63,417 nucleotides of DNA from Deltaproteobacteria bacterium. Lineage in GTDB: Bacteria > CG2-30-53-67. The stretch is from positions 1 to 63,417 of the forward strand of contig JAADIO010000011.1 in NCBI GenBank assembly GCA_013151235.1, read 5' to 3'. Below the pieces are notes generated by a model. The model searched no databases, was not told the origin of the DNA, and saw only the letters and a program-made list of their open reading frames with translations. Shown here piece after piece: positions 43,886 through 53,880 of the stretch (position 1 is the first letter of the stretch; every line of letters begins with the position of its first letter). The position numbers were made by a program, and so were the translations under genes.

Positions 43886-44773
43886 TCATTCCTGACAACA
43901 CCCGCCGGGGGGAAAATCTCCTACCAGACGGATCTCCGGTTTCAGCACAATGCCGAAGCGCCCCTTCACTTTTTCCCGTACCTTCCCGATCAATTCCAGC
44001 ACATCCACGGCCCGGGCATGACCCCGGTTGACAATGAAATTGGCATGAACCTCCGAGACCTCGGCATCCCCCACCCGAACCCCCTTCATTCCGCAGAGAT
44101 CAATCAACCGTCCCGCCGTCTTGCCGGGGGGGTTTTTAAAGACACAGCCGGCCGAGGGGAGCGAAAGGGGCTGCTTCTTCTTTCGTTCGGCCCAAAGTTT
44201 TCGGATCGTCCTGAGAATCACGCCGGGGTCCCCTTGTTCCAGAATCAATTCCGCCTCCACGATCAGGCGGTCGTCCGGGAGTCCCGACTTGCGATATCCG
44301 AAGTCGATCCGGTCGGCCTCCCATCGTTCGAGCCGACCGTTCCGGTCCATCATCGTGACCGCCGTCAGGCGATCCGAGATCGACCCGTCACCTGTTCCGG
44401 CATTCATCCGGACGGCCCCCCCGACCGTCCCGGGGATCCCGGCAAGAAACTCCAGCCCCCCCCATCCCTCCCGGGCCAGGGACTGCAGAAGTTCCGGCAG
44501 AAGCATCCCGGCGCCGACCCGAAGATTCTCTCCTTCACGGTCCATTGCCTTCAAGGCACGCATCATAATCACCCTCCCCCGGATCCCGGCATCGGCCACA
44601 AGCAGGTTGCTCCCCCCGCCGACAACGACGATCTCCTCCCCCGGCGGGAGCCCGCGAAGAAGTTCGGCAAGATCCGAAATCGCGGCGGGGCGGTGGAAAC
44701 GATCGGCCGGCCCCCCGATTCTCCAGGTCGTATGCCATGCCATCGGCTCATCAAAAAGGATCTCCCCGCTCAC
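43886..44773 (-). CDS. murB: UDP-N-acetylenolpyruvoylglucosamine reductase
   Basis: A 295-residue FAD enzyme. The FAD-binding parts [13 protein letters not shown] and [18 protein letters not shown] are clear, and the catalytic Ser lies in [10 protein letters not shown] with the Glu in [11 protein letters not shown]. This is a short type IIb-like MurB. It completes UDP-MurNAc. The start is GTG at 44773 in a GTGA overlap with the end of murC. Confidence 0.95.
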   Translation of the reverse strand: MSGEILFDEPMAWHTTWRIGGPADRFHRPAAISDLAELLRGLPPGEEIVVVGGGSNLLVADAGIRGRVIMMRALKAMDREGENLRVGAGMLLPELLQSLAREGWGGLEFLAGIPGTVGGAVRMNAGTGDGSISDRLTAVTMMDRNGRLERWEADRIDFGYRKSGLPDDRLIVEAELILEQGDPGVILRTIRKLWAERKKKQPLSLPSAGCVFKNPPGKTAGRLIDLCGMKGVRVGDAEVSEVHANFIVNRGHARAVDVLELIGKVREKVKGRFGIVLKPEIRLVGDFPPGGCCQE

Positions 44774-46149
44774 GCCTCGCCCAATCTCCGCAGCAATTCC
44801 TCTCCAACCTTATAGATATCGCCGGCCCCCAGGGTCAAGACAAGGTCTCCCGGCTGCAGACGGGAAAGAAGGTGATCCACGATCTCCTCCTTCTTCGGGA
44901 TCAAGGTCACATCCCGGTGCCCATGTCCCTGGATCCCCCGCATCAGTCCCTCGGCGGTCACACCGGGAATCGGGGTCTCTCCCGCCGCATAGATTTCCGT
45001 CAGCACGAGAAGATCGGTCTGATTGAAGGCGGTGGCAAACTCTTCGAGGTGGTCCCGTGTCCGGGTGTAGCGATGCGGCTGAAAAATCGTGACCACGCGA
45101 CCGGCCTGCATTCCTCTCGCCACCGACAGGGTCGCCTGAATCTCCGTAGGGTGGTGACCGTAATCATCGACGATCCGGATCCCTCCGGCCTCTCCGACAA
45201 GCGTGAAGCGGCGCTGCACACCGGCATAGGTCGTGAGTCCCTCCCGGATCACGTCCGGGGTCAGCCCCAGTTCCACCCCTACGGCAATGGCCGCCAAGGC
45301 GTTGAGAACGTTGTGGAGTCCGGGGGCTCCCAGTTCGAATTCTCCGATTGATTTCCCGCACAAGGTCACTTCAAAAAAACTTTTCAAACCGTTCTGACGG
45401 ATACGGGAAGCCCTCAGATCAACCTGGGCGGATGTGCCGTAGGTAAAGAACCGCTTCTTCACGCCGGGGATCAGCCCCTGTACGTGCAGGTCGTCGACGC
45501 AGAGTATGGAGAGCCCGTAAAAAGGGACCTTGTTGATAAATTCAAGAAAGGTACTTTCGATCTTCTCCAGGCTCCCGTAAAAATCGAGATGCTCCGCATC
45601 GATGTTGGTCACCACGGCGACGGTGGGAGAAAGCTGCAGGAAAGAGCCGTCCGACTCGTCGGCCTCGGCGACCAGAAAATCGCTCTGCCCGAGCCGTGCG
45701 TTGCTTCCGAGACTGTTCAGCCGTCCGCCGATTACGATGGTCGGGTCGATCCCCCCGTATCCGAGGACCGTCGCAATCATGGAGGTCGTCGTCGTCTTTC
45801 CATGGGCGCCGGCCACGGCAATCCCGTATTTCATCCGCATCAGCTCCGCCAACATCTCCGCCCGGCGGATGACCGGGATTAACCGGGCCTCGGCCGACCG
45901 AACCTCCGGATTGTCCCGGGAGACCGCCGAAGAGATCACCACCACGTCCACATCCTTGACATTGGCCTCACAATGGCCGAGATAAACCTGTGCCCCCAGA
46001 TCCCGGAGCCGCTCCGTCACCGCCGTCTCCTTGAGATCGGACCCGCTGACACGGTGTCCCAGATTGATCAGCACCTCGGCGATTCCGTTCATTCCCGAGC
46101 CGCCGATCCCGACGAAATGGACTTTCCGGGCCTTCTTGTATCGGTTCAT
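44770..46149 (-). CDS. murC: UDP-N-acetylmuramate-L-alanine ligase
   Basis: A 459-residue Mur ligase. The N-terminal [18 protein letters not shown], the ATP P-loop [11 protein letters not shown] (near residue 114) and the [10 protein letters not shown] motif of MurC are all present. It adds L-Ala to UDP-MurNAc. It follows murG by 59 bases and is coupled to murB by overlap. Confidence 0.97.
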   Translation of the reverse strand: MNRYKKARKVHFVGIGGSGMNGIAEVLINLGHRVSGSDLKETAVTERLRDLGAQVYLGHCEANVKDVDVVVISSAVSRDNPEVRSAEARLIPVIRRAEMLAELMRMKYGIAVAGAHGKTTTTSMIATVLGYGGIDPTIVIGGRLNSLGSNARLGQSDFLVAEADESDGSFLQLSPTVAVVTNIDAEHLDFYGSLEKIESTFLEFINKVPFYGLSILCVDDLHVQGLIPGVKKRFFTYGTSAQVDLRASRIRQNGLKSFFEVTLCGKSIGEFELGAPGLHNVLNALAAIAVGVELGLTPDVIREGLTTYAGVQRRFTLVGEAGGIRIVDDYGHHPTEIQATLSVARGMQAGRVVTIFQPHRYTRTRDHLEEFATAFNQTDLLVLTEIYAAGETPIPGVTAEGLMRGIQGHGHRDVTLIPKKEEIVDHLLSRLQPGDLVLTLGAGDIYKVGEELLRRLGEA

Positions 46150-46208
46150 CTACACTCCCAAAACCTTTTTCCCGTTTTTGAAACGTCCGCCTTCCCGGCT
46201 CATTCCAT

Positions 46209-47309
46209 TCATCGTTCCTCTGCCATCATCCGTTCCAGATCGTCCACCAGATCTTTTGCAGCCGCAGGCCGCGCACACTGCCGGGCAGCATTGCTCATCC
46301 GGGCCAGCACCTCCCGGTTTCCCAGCAACTCCCGAACTTCGGCAGACAAGCGCTCCGGGGCCAACTCCTCCTCGGCAATCAGCCTGGCGGCACCGGCCTC
46401 TTCCAGCACCCGGGCGTTCTTGAACTGATGATCGTCGGCCGCATAAGGAAAGGGGATCAGTACCGCAGGAAGTCCCGCCGCACACAGTTCGGAAAGAGCG
46501 ATCGCCCCGGCACGGGAGATGGCCAGATCCGCCGCCTGATAGGCCGGCGCCATTTCGTAGAGATAAGCTTTCACCACCGCCCGGACTCCGGCCTCCCGGT
46601 AAGCCTGTCCTGCCGCTTCCGCATCGGCATCCCCGGTCTGATGGAGGAACTGAATCTCCGGATCGTTTCCTTTCATTTTCCGCACCATCTCCATCACCGC
46701 CGTGTTCACTGCATGCGCTCCCCGGCTTCCGCCGATGACCAGGACCAAGGGAAGTTCCGGGTCCAGACCGAAGAAGGTTCTGGCCGATCCGGAGTCCCCT
46801 TCCCATTGAAGCGATCGGATCGGATTGCCGAGCTTCCGCACCTTCCGCTTCGGAAAAGATTCCGCCGCTTCGTCGTAGGCGGTATAAACCCGGTCTGCAA
46901 TCCATCCCAGGAGGCGGTTCGTCAAACCGGGGACACTGTTCTGTTCCTGAAGAACGATCCTCCGGCCGGACAAAAACCCCCCGAAAGCCAGAGGACCCGA
47001 GGCATACCCGCCGACGCCGACCACCACATCGGGCCGGAAGGACCTCAGGATCGACAGGGAACGGAGAAGGGCAAAGGGAAGTTGCAGAAACGCCCGCAGC
47101 TGTTCCCCTTTTCTCTTTCCCTTCAGACCACTCACGGGAATCGTTTCCAAATCAAACCCCTCTTTCGGGAGGATCCGGGTTTCCAGTCCTCCCTCCGTAC
47201 CGACAAAAAGGATCGCACCTTCGGGATCCCGGCGGAGGATCTCCCGGGCCAGCGTGATCCCCGGATAGAGATGACCTCCCGTTCCCCCGCCGGCAATAAC
47301 GGCCCTCAT
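46209..47309 (-). CDS. murG: UDP-GlcNAc transferase MurG
   Basis: A 366-residue GT28 glycosyltransferase. The N-terminal AGGGTGGHLYPGITLA and the later VVVGVGGYASGPL are the two Gly-rich lipid-II loops; LVIGGSRGAHAVN opens the C-terminal domain. It makes lipid II from lipid I at the inner membrane. The ATG at 47309 overlaps the ftsW stop by 4 bases; the same frame stays open far upstream across ftsW, which is a shadow. Confidence 0.96.
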   Translation of the reverse strand: MRAVIAGGGTGGHLYPGITLAREILRRDPEGAILFVGTEGGLETRILPKEGFDLETIPVSGLKGKRKGEQLRAFLQLPFALLRSLSILRSFRPDVVVGVGGYASGPLAFGGFLSGRRIVLQEQNSVPGLTNRLLGWIADRVYTAYDEAAESFPKRKVRKLGNPIRSLQWEGDSGSARTFFGLDPELPLVLVIGGSRGAHAVNTAVMEMVRKMKGNDPEIQFLHQTGDADAEAAGQAYREAGVRAVVKAYLYEMAPAYQAADLAISRAGAIALSELCAAGLPAVLIPFPYAADDHQFKNARVLEEAGAARLIAEEELAPERLSAEVRELLGNREVLARMSNAARQCARPAAAKDLVDDLERMMAEER

Positions 47310-48400
47310 CTTTCCCGCGTCCACTTCGAGATATTCAAAAGAATCCCGACTCCGATAAAGGTCATGAGGAGCGAAGATCCTCCATAACTGAGCAGCGGCA
47401 GGGTCAACCCCTTCGTCGGCAGCAGGCCGACAACCACGCTCAGGTTTAACAGTGCCTGGATGGAAACCATCCCCGTCAACCCAAGGGCGAGATAGCGGCC
47501 GAAGGGGTCGACGGACCGAAGGGCGATCAGCATCCCCCGGTACAAAAAGATCGCAAAGGCCGCCACCACGATGACCGCCCCGATAAAGCCGAGTTCCTCT
47601 CCGATGATGGCAAAGATGAAATCGGTGTGCGGCTCCGGCAGGAACAGTCGTTCCTGATGTCCCTGGGCAAGACCTGTCCCGATCACCCCCCCGCTGCCGA
47701 TGGCGAGAAAGGACTGGATAATCTGGAACCCCGCACCGGCGGCATCCTTCCAGGGATGCAGAAAGGCCATGAAACGGCGGCGCCGGTAGGCCGCTCCCAT
47801 GATCAGAACATAGAGGAGAGGAATCGACACGAGAACGAGCGAAAAGAGGTAGCGAAGCCGCGTCCCCGCCATGAAGAGCATCAGCATGACCACCGCAGCA
47901 AGACTGACGGCCGTCCCGAGATCGGGCTGCAAAAGCATGAGCATGAAAAAGACTCCCAGGATGACCACGTAGGGGGTAAAACCGTAGGCGAAGTCCTTGA
48001 TCTTTCCCTCCTTTTTCTTCAGGGAATGCGCCATGTAGAGGATCAAGCCCAGCTTGGTCATCTCCGACGGCTGGAACTTCACCCCGCCGACCTGCAGCCA
48101 CCGCTGGGCTCCGCCGACCTTGACCCCGATGCCGGGGATCAGGACCAGGATCATCAGGAACAGACAGAGTCCCAGAAAGGGAAAAACGAAATAACGAAGA
48201 TGGACATAGTTGAAATTTGCAGCGAGGAACATCCCGCAAAGCCCGAGGAGTGCGAAGATCATCTCCCGCTTCAGAAAAAAGTATTCATCGTGGTAGAGGT
48301 CCATGGCCATGTAGGCGCTGGCTGAATAGACCATGACCACCCCCAGAACACAGAGGAAGAGAACATCGGCCATGAGAATCTTGTCAAAGGACTTCTTCAT
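47306..48400 (-). CDS. ftsW: Peptidoglycan polymerase FtsW
   Basis: A 364-residue SEDS-family membrane protein with about ten hydrophobic segments. Family marks are GVGVKVGGAQRWL near residue 92, GLAQGHQERLFLPEPHTDFIF near residue 240 (partial) and SYGGSSLLMTF near the C-terminus. It links glycan strands with the cognate transpeptidase FtsI, whose gene lies upstream. The ATG overlaps the murD stop by 4 bases. Confidence 0.95.
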   Translation of the reverse strand: MKKSFDKILMADVLFLCVLGVVMVYSASAYMAMDLYHDEYFFLKREMIFALLGLCGMFLAANFNYVHLRYFVFPFLGLCLFLMILVLIPGIGVKVGGAQRWLQVGGVKFQPSEMTKLGLILYMAHSLKKKEGKIKDFAYGFTPYVVILGVFFMLMLLQPDLGTAVSLAAVVMLMLFMAGTRLRYLFSLVLVSIPLLYVLIMGAAYRRRRFMAFLHPWKDAAGAGFQIIQSFLAIGSGGVIGTGLAQGHQERLFLPEPHTDFIFAIIGEELGFIGAVIVVAAFAIFLYRGMLIALRSVDPFGRYLALGLTGMVSIQALLNLSVVVGLLPTKGLTLPLLSYGGSSLLMTFIGVGILLNISKWTRER

Positions 48401-49752
48401 TGTTCACCCTTCAAGCGCGCGACCTCGGCGCAGAAAACCGCTCCCCGTTCCTCGAAATCGGTGAACATGTCAAAACTGGCGCACCCCGGAGAAAGGAGAA
48501 CGACATCACCCGGATGGGCCGACTCAAAAGCTCTCCGCACGGCCTCTTCCATCGACGCCGCACGTTCAATCCTCGTCGTACCGGTCAGGTCCTGCTCCAT
48601 CCGGTTCGCCGCCTCCCCGATCAGAACGAGCGTCGCGACCCTTTCGGTTACGGCCGTCCGCAGATCCCGGTAATCGCTCCCCTTGCCCTGCCCCCCCGCA
48701 ATGAGGTGGACCGGGACCTTGATGCTCTCCAGGGAACGGACCACGGCGCCCACATTGGTCCCCTTGGAATCGTTGATGAACCGGACCCCCGCCACTTCCC
48801 CGACCGACTCCATCCGGTGGGGCAGACCCGGAAATTCCTGCAAAGCCGACCGGACCGCCGAAAGCGTGCAGCCGGAGACCAGGGCCGCGGCGGAAGCGGC
48901 CAGGGCATTCTCCAGGTTATGGAGACCGGGGATCCGGATCGCCTCAACGGGAAGGATCTCTCCCCGGAACAGCGGAAGTTCGGAGATCATTTTGCCTCCT
49001 GCGGCATAAACTCCCCCGGCAACTTCCCGCTGCCGGCTCACCGGCACAACCTGTGCCCGAAGGTCTCCGGCCAGAGCGACACAGCGGTCGTCATCAAAAT
49101 TCATCACGGCAAAGTCACCTTCCCCCTGATTCCTGAAGATGCGGGCCTTGGCGGCGGCATACTCTTCCATCCCTGGATAACGATTGAGATGGTCCGGCGA
49201 CAGGTTCAACAGGACCGCCACATGGGAACGGAAGGAGGCGATCCCTTCCAACTGAAAACTGCTCAGTTCAACCACCCGGTCGGGAGGCGCTCCCTCGTTC
49301 CCGACAAGACTCGTCAGGGGGGTCCCGATGTTCCCGCAAACGTCGACTTCGCGTCCATCCGCCCGCAGCATGGCGCCGATCAGCGAGGTCGTCGTCGATT
49401 TTCCGTTCGTGCCGGTCACCCCGATGTAGGTTCCCGGAAGGAGACGATAGCCAAGCTCAACCTCGCTGATGATCTCCACCCCTTTCTTTCGGGCTTCCAT
49501 GAGAGGGCCGGTTGACAGGGGAACGCCGGGACTTACCACGATCAGGTCCGCATCCATGAAGTCCGTCTCTCCGTGGCCGCCCGTCTCCACGGAAATACCC
49601 GGAGAAAGTTGCGCCAGAGCGGACGAAAGAAGATCCCTCGGTTTGGCATCGGTCACCCGGACGTGCGCACCTCGATCCAGAAGGACGTTGGCCGCGGCAA
49701 TCCCGGAACGGGCCAGCCCCACCACAACGATCTTCTTTTCCCGGACGTCCAT
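48397..49752 (-). CDS. murD: UDP-N-acetylmuramoylalanine-D-glutamate ligase
   Basis: A 451-residue Mur ligase. Marks are VVVGLARSGIAAANVL at the N-terminus, the P-loop GTNGKSTTTSLIG and RFINDSKGTNVGA in the last domain. It adds D-Glu. The ATG at 49752, with GGAAGG ten bases upstream, gives the usual N-terminus. A GTG at 49785 behind AGGAAG is an alternative adding 11 residues. Confidence 0.94.
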   Translation of the reverse strand: MDVREKKIVVVGLARSGIAAANVLLDRGAHVRVTDAKPRDLLSSALAQLSPGISVETGGHGETDFMDADLIVVSPGVPLSTGPLMEARKKGVEIISEVELGYRLLPGTYIGVTGTNGKSTTTSLIGAMLRADGREVDVCGNIGTPLTSLVGNEGAPPDRVVELSSFQLEGIASFRSHVAVLLNLSPDHLNRYPGMEEYAAAKARIFRNQGEGDFAVMNFDDDRCVALAGDLRAQVVPVSRQREVAGGVYAAGGKMISELPLFRGEILPVEAIRIPGLHNLENALAASAAALVSGCTLSAVRSALQEFPGLPHRMESVGEVAGVRFINDSKGTNVGAVVRSLESIKVPVHLIAGGQGKGSDYRDLRTAVTERVATLVLIGEAANRMEQDLTGTTRIERAASMEEAVRRAFESAHPGDVVLLSPGCASFDMFTDFEERGAVFCAEVARLKGEQ

Positions 49753-49812
49753 CTCCAATCGGCCTTCCACGTTTAAGGTCTGCACTTCGGTTCGTCTTCC
49801 TTATTCCGGCGG

Positions 49813-50895
49813 TTATCGCAGCTTCAGTGTTCCCAGGGCCATGAGGGCCAGGATGATCGAAATGATCCAGAACCGCACAATGATTTTCGGCTCCGCCCAT
49901 CCCTTCAGTTCATAGTGGTGATGGATCGGCGCCATTTTGAAGACCCGCCTGCCCGTCAGCTTAAAACTGGCCACCTGGATGATCACCGATAATGCCTCGA
50001 TCACAAAGATCCCGCCGATCAGGATCAACAGGATCTCATGCTTGCTGATCACCGCCACCGTACCGATCGCCGCGCCCAACGCAAGGGACCCGATATCCCC
50101 CATAAAAACCGAGGCGGGATAGGTATTGAACCAGAGAAAACCGAGACTGGCGCCGGTCATGGAAAAGCAGAAGAGGGTGAGTTCCCCCACCCCCTTGACA
50201 TAGGGGATCTGGAGATAATTGGCGAACTTCACATTCCCGGTGGCATAGACGATGACGGCATAGACGAGAGAGGCGATCATCACCGGCCCGATGGCAAGTC
50301 CGTCAAGTCCGTCGGTAAGATTCACGGCGTTGGACGTTCCCACAATAACGAACATGGCAAAGGGAAGATAGAACCATCCCAGGTCGGGCATCGCCTTCTT
50401 GAAAAACGGAAGAGGCAGGCTGGTGGTAATGGAGTCCTCCGGATAAAGGATCAGGATCAGGCAGATCACAAAGGAGAGAACAATCTGAAGGGCGAACTTC
50501 TCCCGGGGGCGAAGACCTTCGGAACGATTCTTCGCAAGTTTGATGGAATCGTCGAGTAAACCGATCAGCCCGAATCCGAGAGTGGCCGTCAGGACCAACC
50601 AGACATACCGGTTGGTCAGATCCGCCCAGAGGAGCATCGAGACAAAAATGGAGATCAGGATCAGCAGTCCCCCCATGGTCGGGGTCCCCGATTTTTTCTG
50701 ATGGTTCTGCGGACCGAGCATCCGGATCTTCTGCCCGACATGATACTGTTTCAGACGATTGATCAGGAAGGGACCGACGGCCAGGCTGACCAGCAGAGAG
50801 GTCAGGGCCGCAACAACGGTCCGGAAGGTGATATACCGGAAGACGTTGAAAATCTTAATCGATTCATGTAATGGATAGAGGAGATGATAGAGCAT
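49813..50895 (-). CDS. mraY: Phospho-N-acetylmuramoyl-pentapeptide transferase
   Basis: A 360-residue membrane enzyme with about ten hydrophobic segments. It shows the family marks [19 protein letters not shown] (the Asp pair), [13 protein letters not shown] and [12 protein letters not shown]. It makes lipid I from UDP-MurNAc-pentapeptide and undecaprenyl phosphate. It follows murF after 89 bases. Confidence 0.97.
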   Translation of the reverse strand: MLYHLLYPLHESIKIFNVFRYITFRTVVAALTSLLVSLAVGPFLINRLKQYHVGQKIRMLGPQNHQKKSGTPTMGGLLILISIFVSMLLWADLTNRYVWLVLTATLGFGLIGLLDDSIKLAKNRSEGLRPREKFALQIVLSFVICLILILYPEDSITTSLPLPFFKKAMPDLGWFYLPFAMFVIVGTSNAVNLTDGLDGLAIGPVMIASLVYAVIVYATGNVKFANYLQIPYVKGVGELTLFCFSMTGASLGFLWFNTYPASVFMGDIGSLALGAAIGTVAVISKHEILLILIGGIFVIEALSVIIQVASFKLTGRRVFKMAPIHHHYELKGWAEPKIIVRFWIISIILALMALGTLKLR

Positions 50896-50984
50896 TTCTG
50901 TTTCTCAACCCTTCCGGATGCACACAAAAAGAGGACAAAACACCGCCTCCCGGCGCTGCCCCTCCCGGTTCCCGAACAATTGCC

Positions 50985-52388
50985 TTACTCCGTATTTCTC
51001 AATTCTTCCACAATCTTTTCCAACCCCACTCCCCGGGAGGCCTTGATCAGGACCCGGTCCCGGGTTTCCAGGATCTTCACCAGATTATCAAAGGCTTCCC
51101 GTGCATCCGCACAGCATGCCACATGATGTTCATCCATCCCGCAGCGTTGCGCCTCGTCGGCAATCCATCGGGCCTGCGTCCCCACGGCAATGAGACGGGC
51201 AATCGGACCTTCGGCGATCATCCGGCCGACCGTCCGGTGTGCCGTTTCACTGAAGTCACCTAATTCCAGCATGTCGCCCAAGACGGCGATATTTCTCCGG
51301 TTCCCGCCAAGGTCCGCCACGGTCTGCAGGGCCGCCGTCACCGAAGCCGGATTGGCATTGTAGGCATCGTTGATCACTTCGGTTCCTCCGGGCAGGAGGA
51401 AGGATTCCCACCGCATCCCGGGGAGAGTACAGTCAGCAAGCCCTTGTTGGATCTCGGGAAGTGGGACTCCTGCAACCAGCGAGGCGGCGGCCGCAGCCAG
51501 AGCGTTACCGACCTGGTGCCGTCCCGGTTTCGACAGCCGAACGGCAACCTCTTCCCCTTGATAAGAGAGTCGAAAATGAACCGCCCCTCCCTCTCCGGAG
51601 GTAATCTCCGCCGCCCTTACATCCGATGAAGGATGGATCCCGAAAGTGATCACCCGTCCCCGAACCTTCTCCGCCAGGGCATAAACCCTGGGATCGTCCC
51701 GGTTCAGGACCGCCCAGCCATCTTCGGGAAGATCATCGAGGATCTCCGCCTTGGCCCGGGCAATCTCCTCAACGTTTTTCAGGATCATCAGGTGCGCCGC
51801 CGAAACGTTGGTAATCACCACAATGTTGGGCCGGGCGATCTCCCGAAGACGAGTAATCTCTCCGCTCCCGCTCATCCCGAATTCCACTACCGCCGCCCGG
51901 GTTTCCGGCCCGAGGCCGAAAAGACTCAAGGGAACCCCGATATGATTGTTCAGGTTCCCCAGGGAACGGTGGGTCTTACGGCCGATCCTGAGGATGGAGT
52001 AGATCATCTCTTTGGTTGAGGTCTTGCCGTTGGTCCCCGTGACCGCCACCAAGGGGAGCGAAAACTGCATCCGGTGATAATGGGCCAGGTCCTGCAGCGC
52101 CCGCAGCGTGTCGGGAACGGCAATCAGGCTCGCTTCGCTGAGGGAGGCATGCTCCGGGTCCGGCGCCTCCGGCGCCCACCCCTCCCGCACGATCCGGCCC
52201 AGTGCCCCCTTCTTCAGGGCCTCCCCGGAAAAATCATGGCCGTCAAAACGTTCCCCGCGAATCGCGACGAAGAGTTCACCGCCCCGGATGGTCCTCGAGT
52301 TGATCTCCACGCCGGTGAAACGGAGATCCTTCCCTCCCCGGAGGAGCTTTCCGCCCGTCGCCTTCAGGACATCCGCCGTCGTCAGCAA
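50985..52388 (-). CDS. murF: UDP-MurNAc-tripeptide-D-Ala-D-Ala ligase
   Basis: A 467-residue Mur ligase. The P-loop is TGTNGKTSTKEMI, and DAYNANPASVTAAL marks the last domain. It adds the D-Ala-D-Ala made by Ddl. The best start is a TTG at 52388, 10 bases after the murE stop with GAGGAA in between, giving a typical N-terminus (LLTTADVLKATGG). A start at 52433 would overlap murE by 35 bases. Confidence 0.93.
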   Translation of the reverse strand: MLTTADVLKATGGKLLRGGKDLRFTGVEINSRTIRGGELFVAIRGERFDGHDFSGEALKKGALGRIVREGWAPEAPDPEHASLSEASLIAVPDTLRALQDLAHYHRMQFSLPLVAVTGTNGKTSTKEMIYSILRIGRKTHRSLGNLNNHIGVPLSLFGLGPETRAAVVEFGMSGSGEITRLREIARPNIVVITNVSAAHLMILKNVEEIARAKAEILDDLPEDGWAVLNRDDPRVYALAEKVRGRVITFGIHPSSDVRAAEITSGEGGAVHFRLSYQGEEVAVRLSKPGRHQVGNALAAAAASLVAGVPLPEIQQGLADCTLPGMRWESFLLPGGTEVINDAYNANPASVTAALQTVADLGGNRRNIAVLGDMLELGDFSETAHRTVGRMIAEGPIARLIAVGTQARWIADEAQRCGMDEHHVACCADAREAFDNLVKILETRDRVLIKASRGVGLEKIVEELRNTE

Positions 52389-52398
52389 CTTTCGTTCC

Positions 52399-53880
52399 TC
52401 ATAACGTAAACCTGCATCCGTAATCTTGTGCAATGACTTTTCTCACCTCTTCCCGATCGTCAAAATGAAACCGCTTCTCCCCGATAATCTGGTAGTCTTC
52501 ATGCCCCTTCCCGGCCACGACCACGATGTCCCCCGCTTCCGCCGACGAGACTCCCTGCCGAATCGCCTCCCGACGGTCCCCGATCACCTCCACGGCAGAT
52601 CGTCGATCTTCTCCGATCCCGGTGAGGATCTCCCCAAGAATGGCGCCGGGGTCCTCGGTCCTCGGATTATCGGACGTCACGATCACCCGGTCGGAGAGCC
52701 GGGCGGCTACCGCTCCCATGAGAGGCCGCTTCCCCCGGTCCCGGTCCCCGCCGCACCCGAAGACGGTAATCACCCGACCCCGGCAGACTTCCCGAACCGT
52801 CTTCAACAAATTCCGCAGGGCATCGTCGGTATGGGCATAGTCCACCACCACCGTAAAACCCGCCCCGGAAATCTTTTCAAACCTCCCCGGCACGACGGAA
52901 AGACCGGCAATCCCTTCCTGCAGGATCTTCGCCGGAAGACCGAGAGTCACACCGGCTGCCACCGCAGCCAACAGGTTGGCAACATTGTAACTCCCGCTCA
53001 GAGTCGATTCGATTGCGATCGTACCGACCGGCGTTTTGACCGTCAGGGTCAGGCCATCGATGGTATTGTGAAACTGCTCAACCTGGAAATCCGCCTTCTC
53101 GTACAAGGCAAAGGTCCGGACCTCTCCTTTCGTCTCCTGCACCAGCCGACGTCCCCAGGGATCATCAACATTGATCAGGGAGACCGTCTCTTCCTTGACA
53201 TAGGTTTCCGTGAAAAGTTCAGCCTTGGCATGATAGTAGTTCTCCATGGTTTCATGAAAGTCCAGGTGGTCCCGGGTCAGGTTCGTGAAGACCCGAAGAT
53301 CAAAACAACATTCCCGCACCCGTCCGATCGCCAGGGCATGGGAGGAGACCTCCAGAACAGCCGCCGTCATCCCCGTTTCCTTCATCCGGTGGAGCAACTG
53401 CTGCACCTGTAACGACCGGGGCGTGGTATTGGGGGCCGGCAGGGTCTTACCACCCACCTCGTAACGAAGCGTCCCGATCAACCCCGCCGGACGACCGGCG
53501 GCCTTCAGAATGCTCTGGATCAAGAGAGAGACCGTCGTTTTCCCGTTGGTCCCGGTAATCCCGACGGTGGTCAATTCCCGGGAAGGATATCCCCAGAAAG
53601 CCGCGGAAACCCGGGCCAGGGCATCGACCGTATCAGGGACACGGACGGCGGCAACGCGCTCTAAAGGTTTCGCTTCTTGCAGGATCACCGCCACAGCCCC
53701 TCTTTCAATCGCTTCCCCGATATGTGCATGTCCATCGGTATGCTCCCCTTTCACCGCCACAAAGAGATCGCCCGGCTCCACCTGCCGGGAGTCATCCCGG
53801 ATGGAAGAGATCTCAATGCCCTCCGCTTCGCCCTGAACCTCCGCACCCGGAAGCGCCTGCAGAAGATCCACTAACAGCAT
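52399..53880 (-). CDS. murE: UDP-MurNAc-L-Ala-D-Glu ligase for the third residue
   Basis: A 493-residue Mur ligase. Marks are DDSRQVEPGDLFVAVKG, the P-loop ITGTNGKTTVSLL, and VVDYAHTDDALRN. The segment TSDNPRTEDP contains the DNPR motif that selects meso-diaminopimelate, so the wall is probably DAP type. The ATG at 53880 shares one base with the ftsI stop (TGATG) and has GGGAG upstream; the frame stays open further up. Confidence 0.96.
   Translation of the reverse strand: MLLVDLLQALPGAEVQGEAEGIEISSIRDDSRQVEPGDLFVAVKGEHTDGHAHIGEAIERGAVAVILQEAKPLERVAAVRVPDTVDALARVSAAFWGYPSRELTTVGITGTNGKTTVSLLIQSILKAAGRPAGLIGTLRYEVGGKTLPAPNTTPRSLQVQQLLHRMKETGMTAAVLEVSSHALAIGRVRECCFDLRVFTNLTRDHLDFHETMENYYHAKAELFTETYVKEETVSLINVDDPWGRRLVQETKGEVRTFALYEKADFQVEQFHNTIDGLTLTVKTPVGTIAIESTLSGSYNVANLLAAVAAGVTLGLPAKILQEGIAGLSVVPGRFEKISGAGFTVVVDYAHTDDALRNLLKTVREVCRGRVITVFGCGGDRDRGKRPLMGAVAARLSDRVIVTSDNPRTEDPGAILGEILTGIGEDRRSAVEVIGDRREAIRQGVSSAEAGDIVVVAGKGHEDYQIIGEKRFHFDDREEVRKVIAQDYGCRFTL

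Noticed and set aside
46209-48239. A 676-codon frame that would fuse an unknown protein to MurG
   Set aside because: The first 310 codons lie over ftsW in another frame and show no domain. The conserved MurG start is at 47309 with an ATGA overlap.
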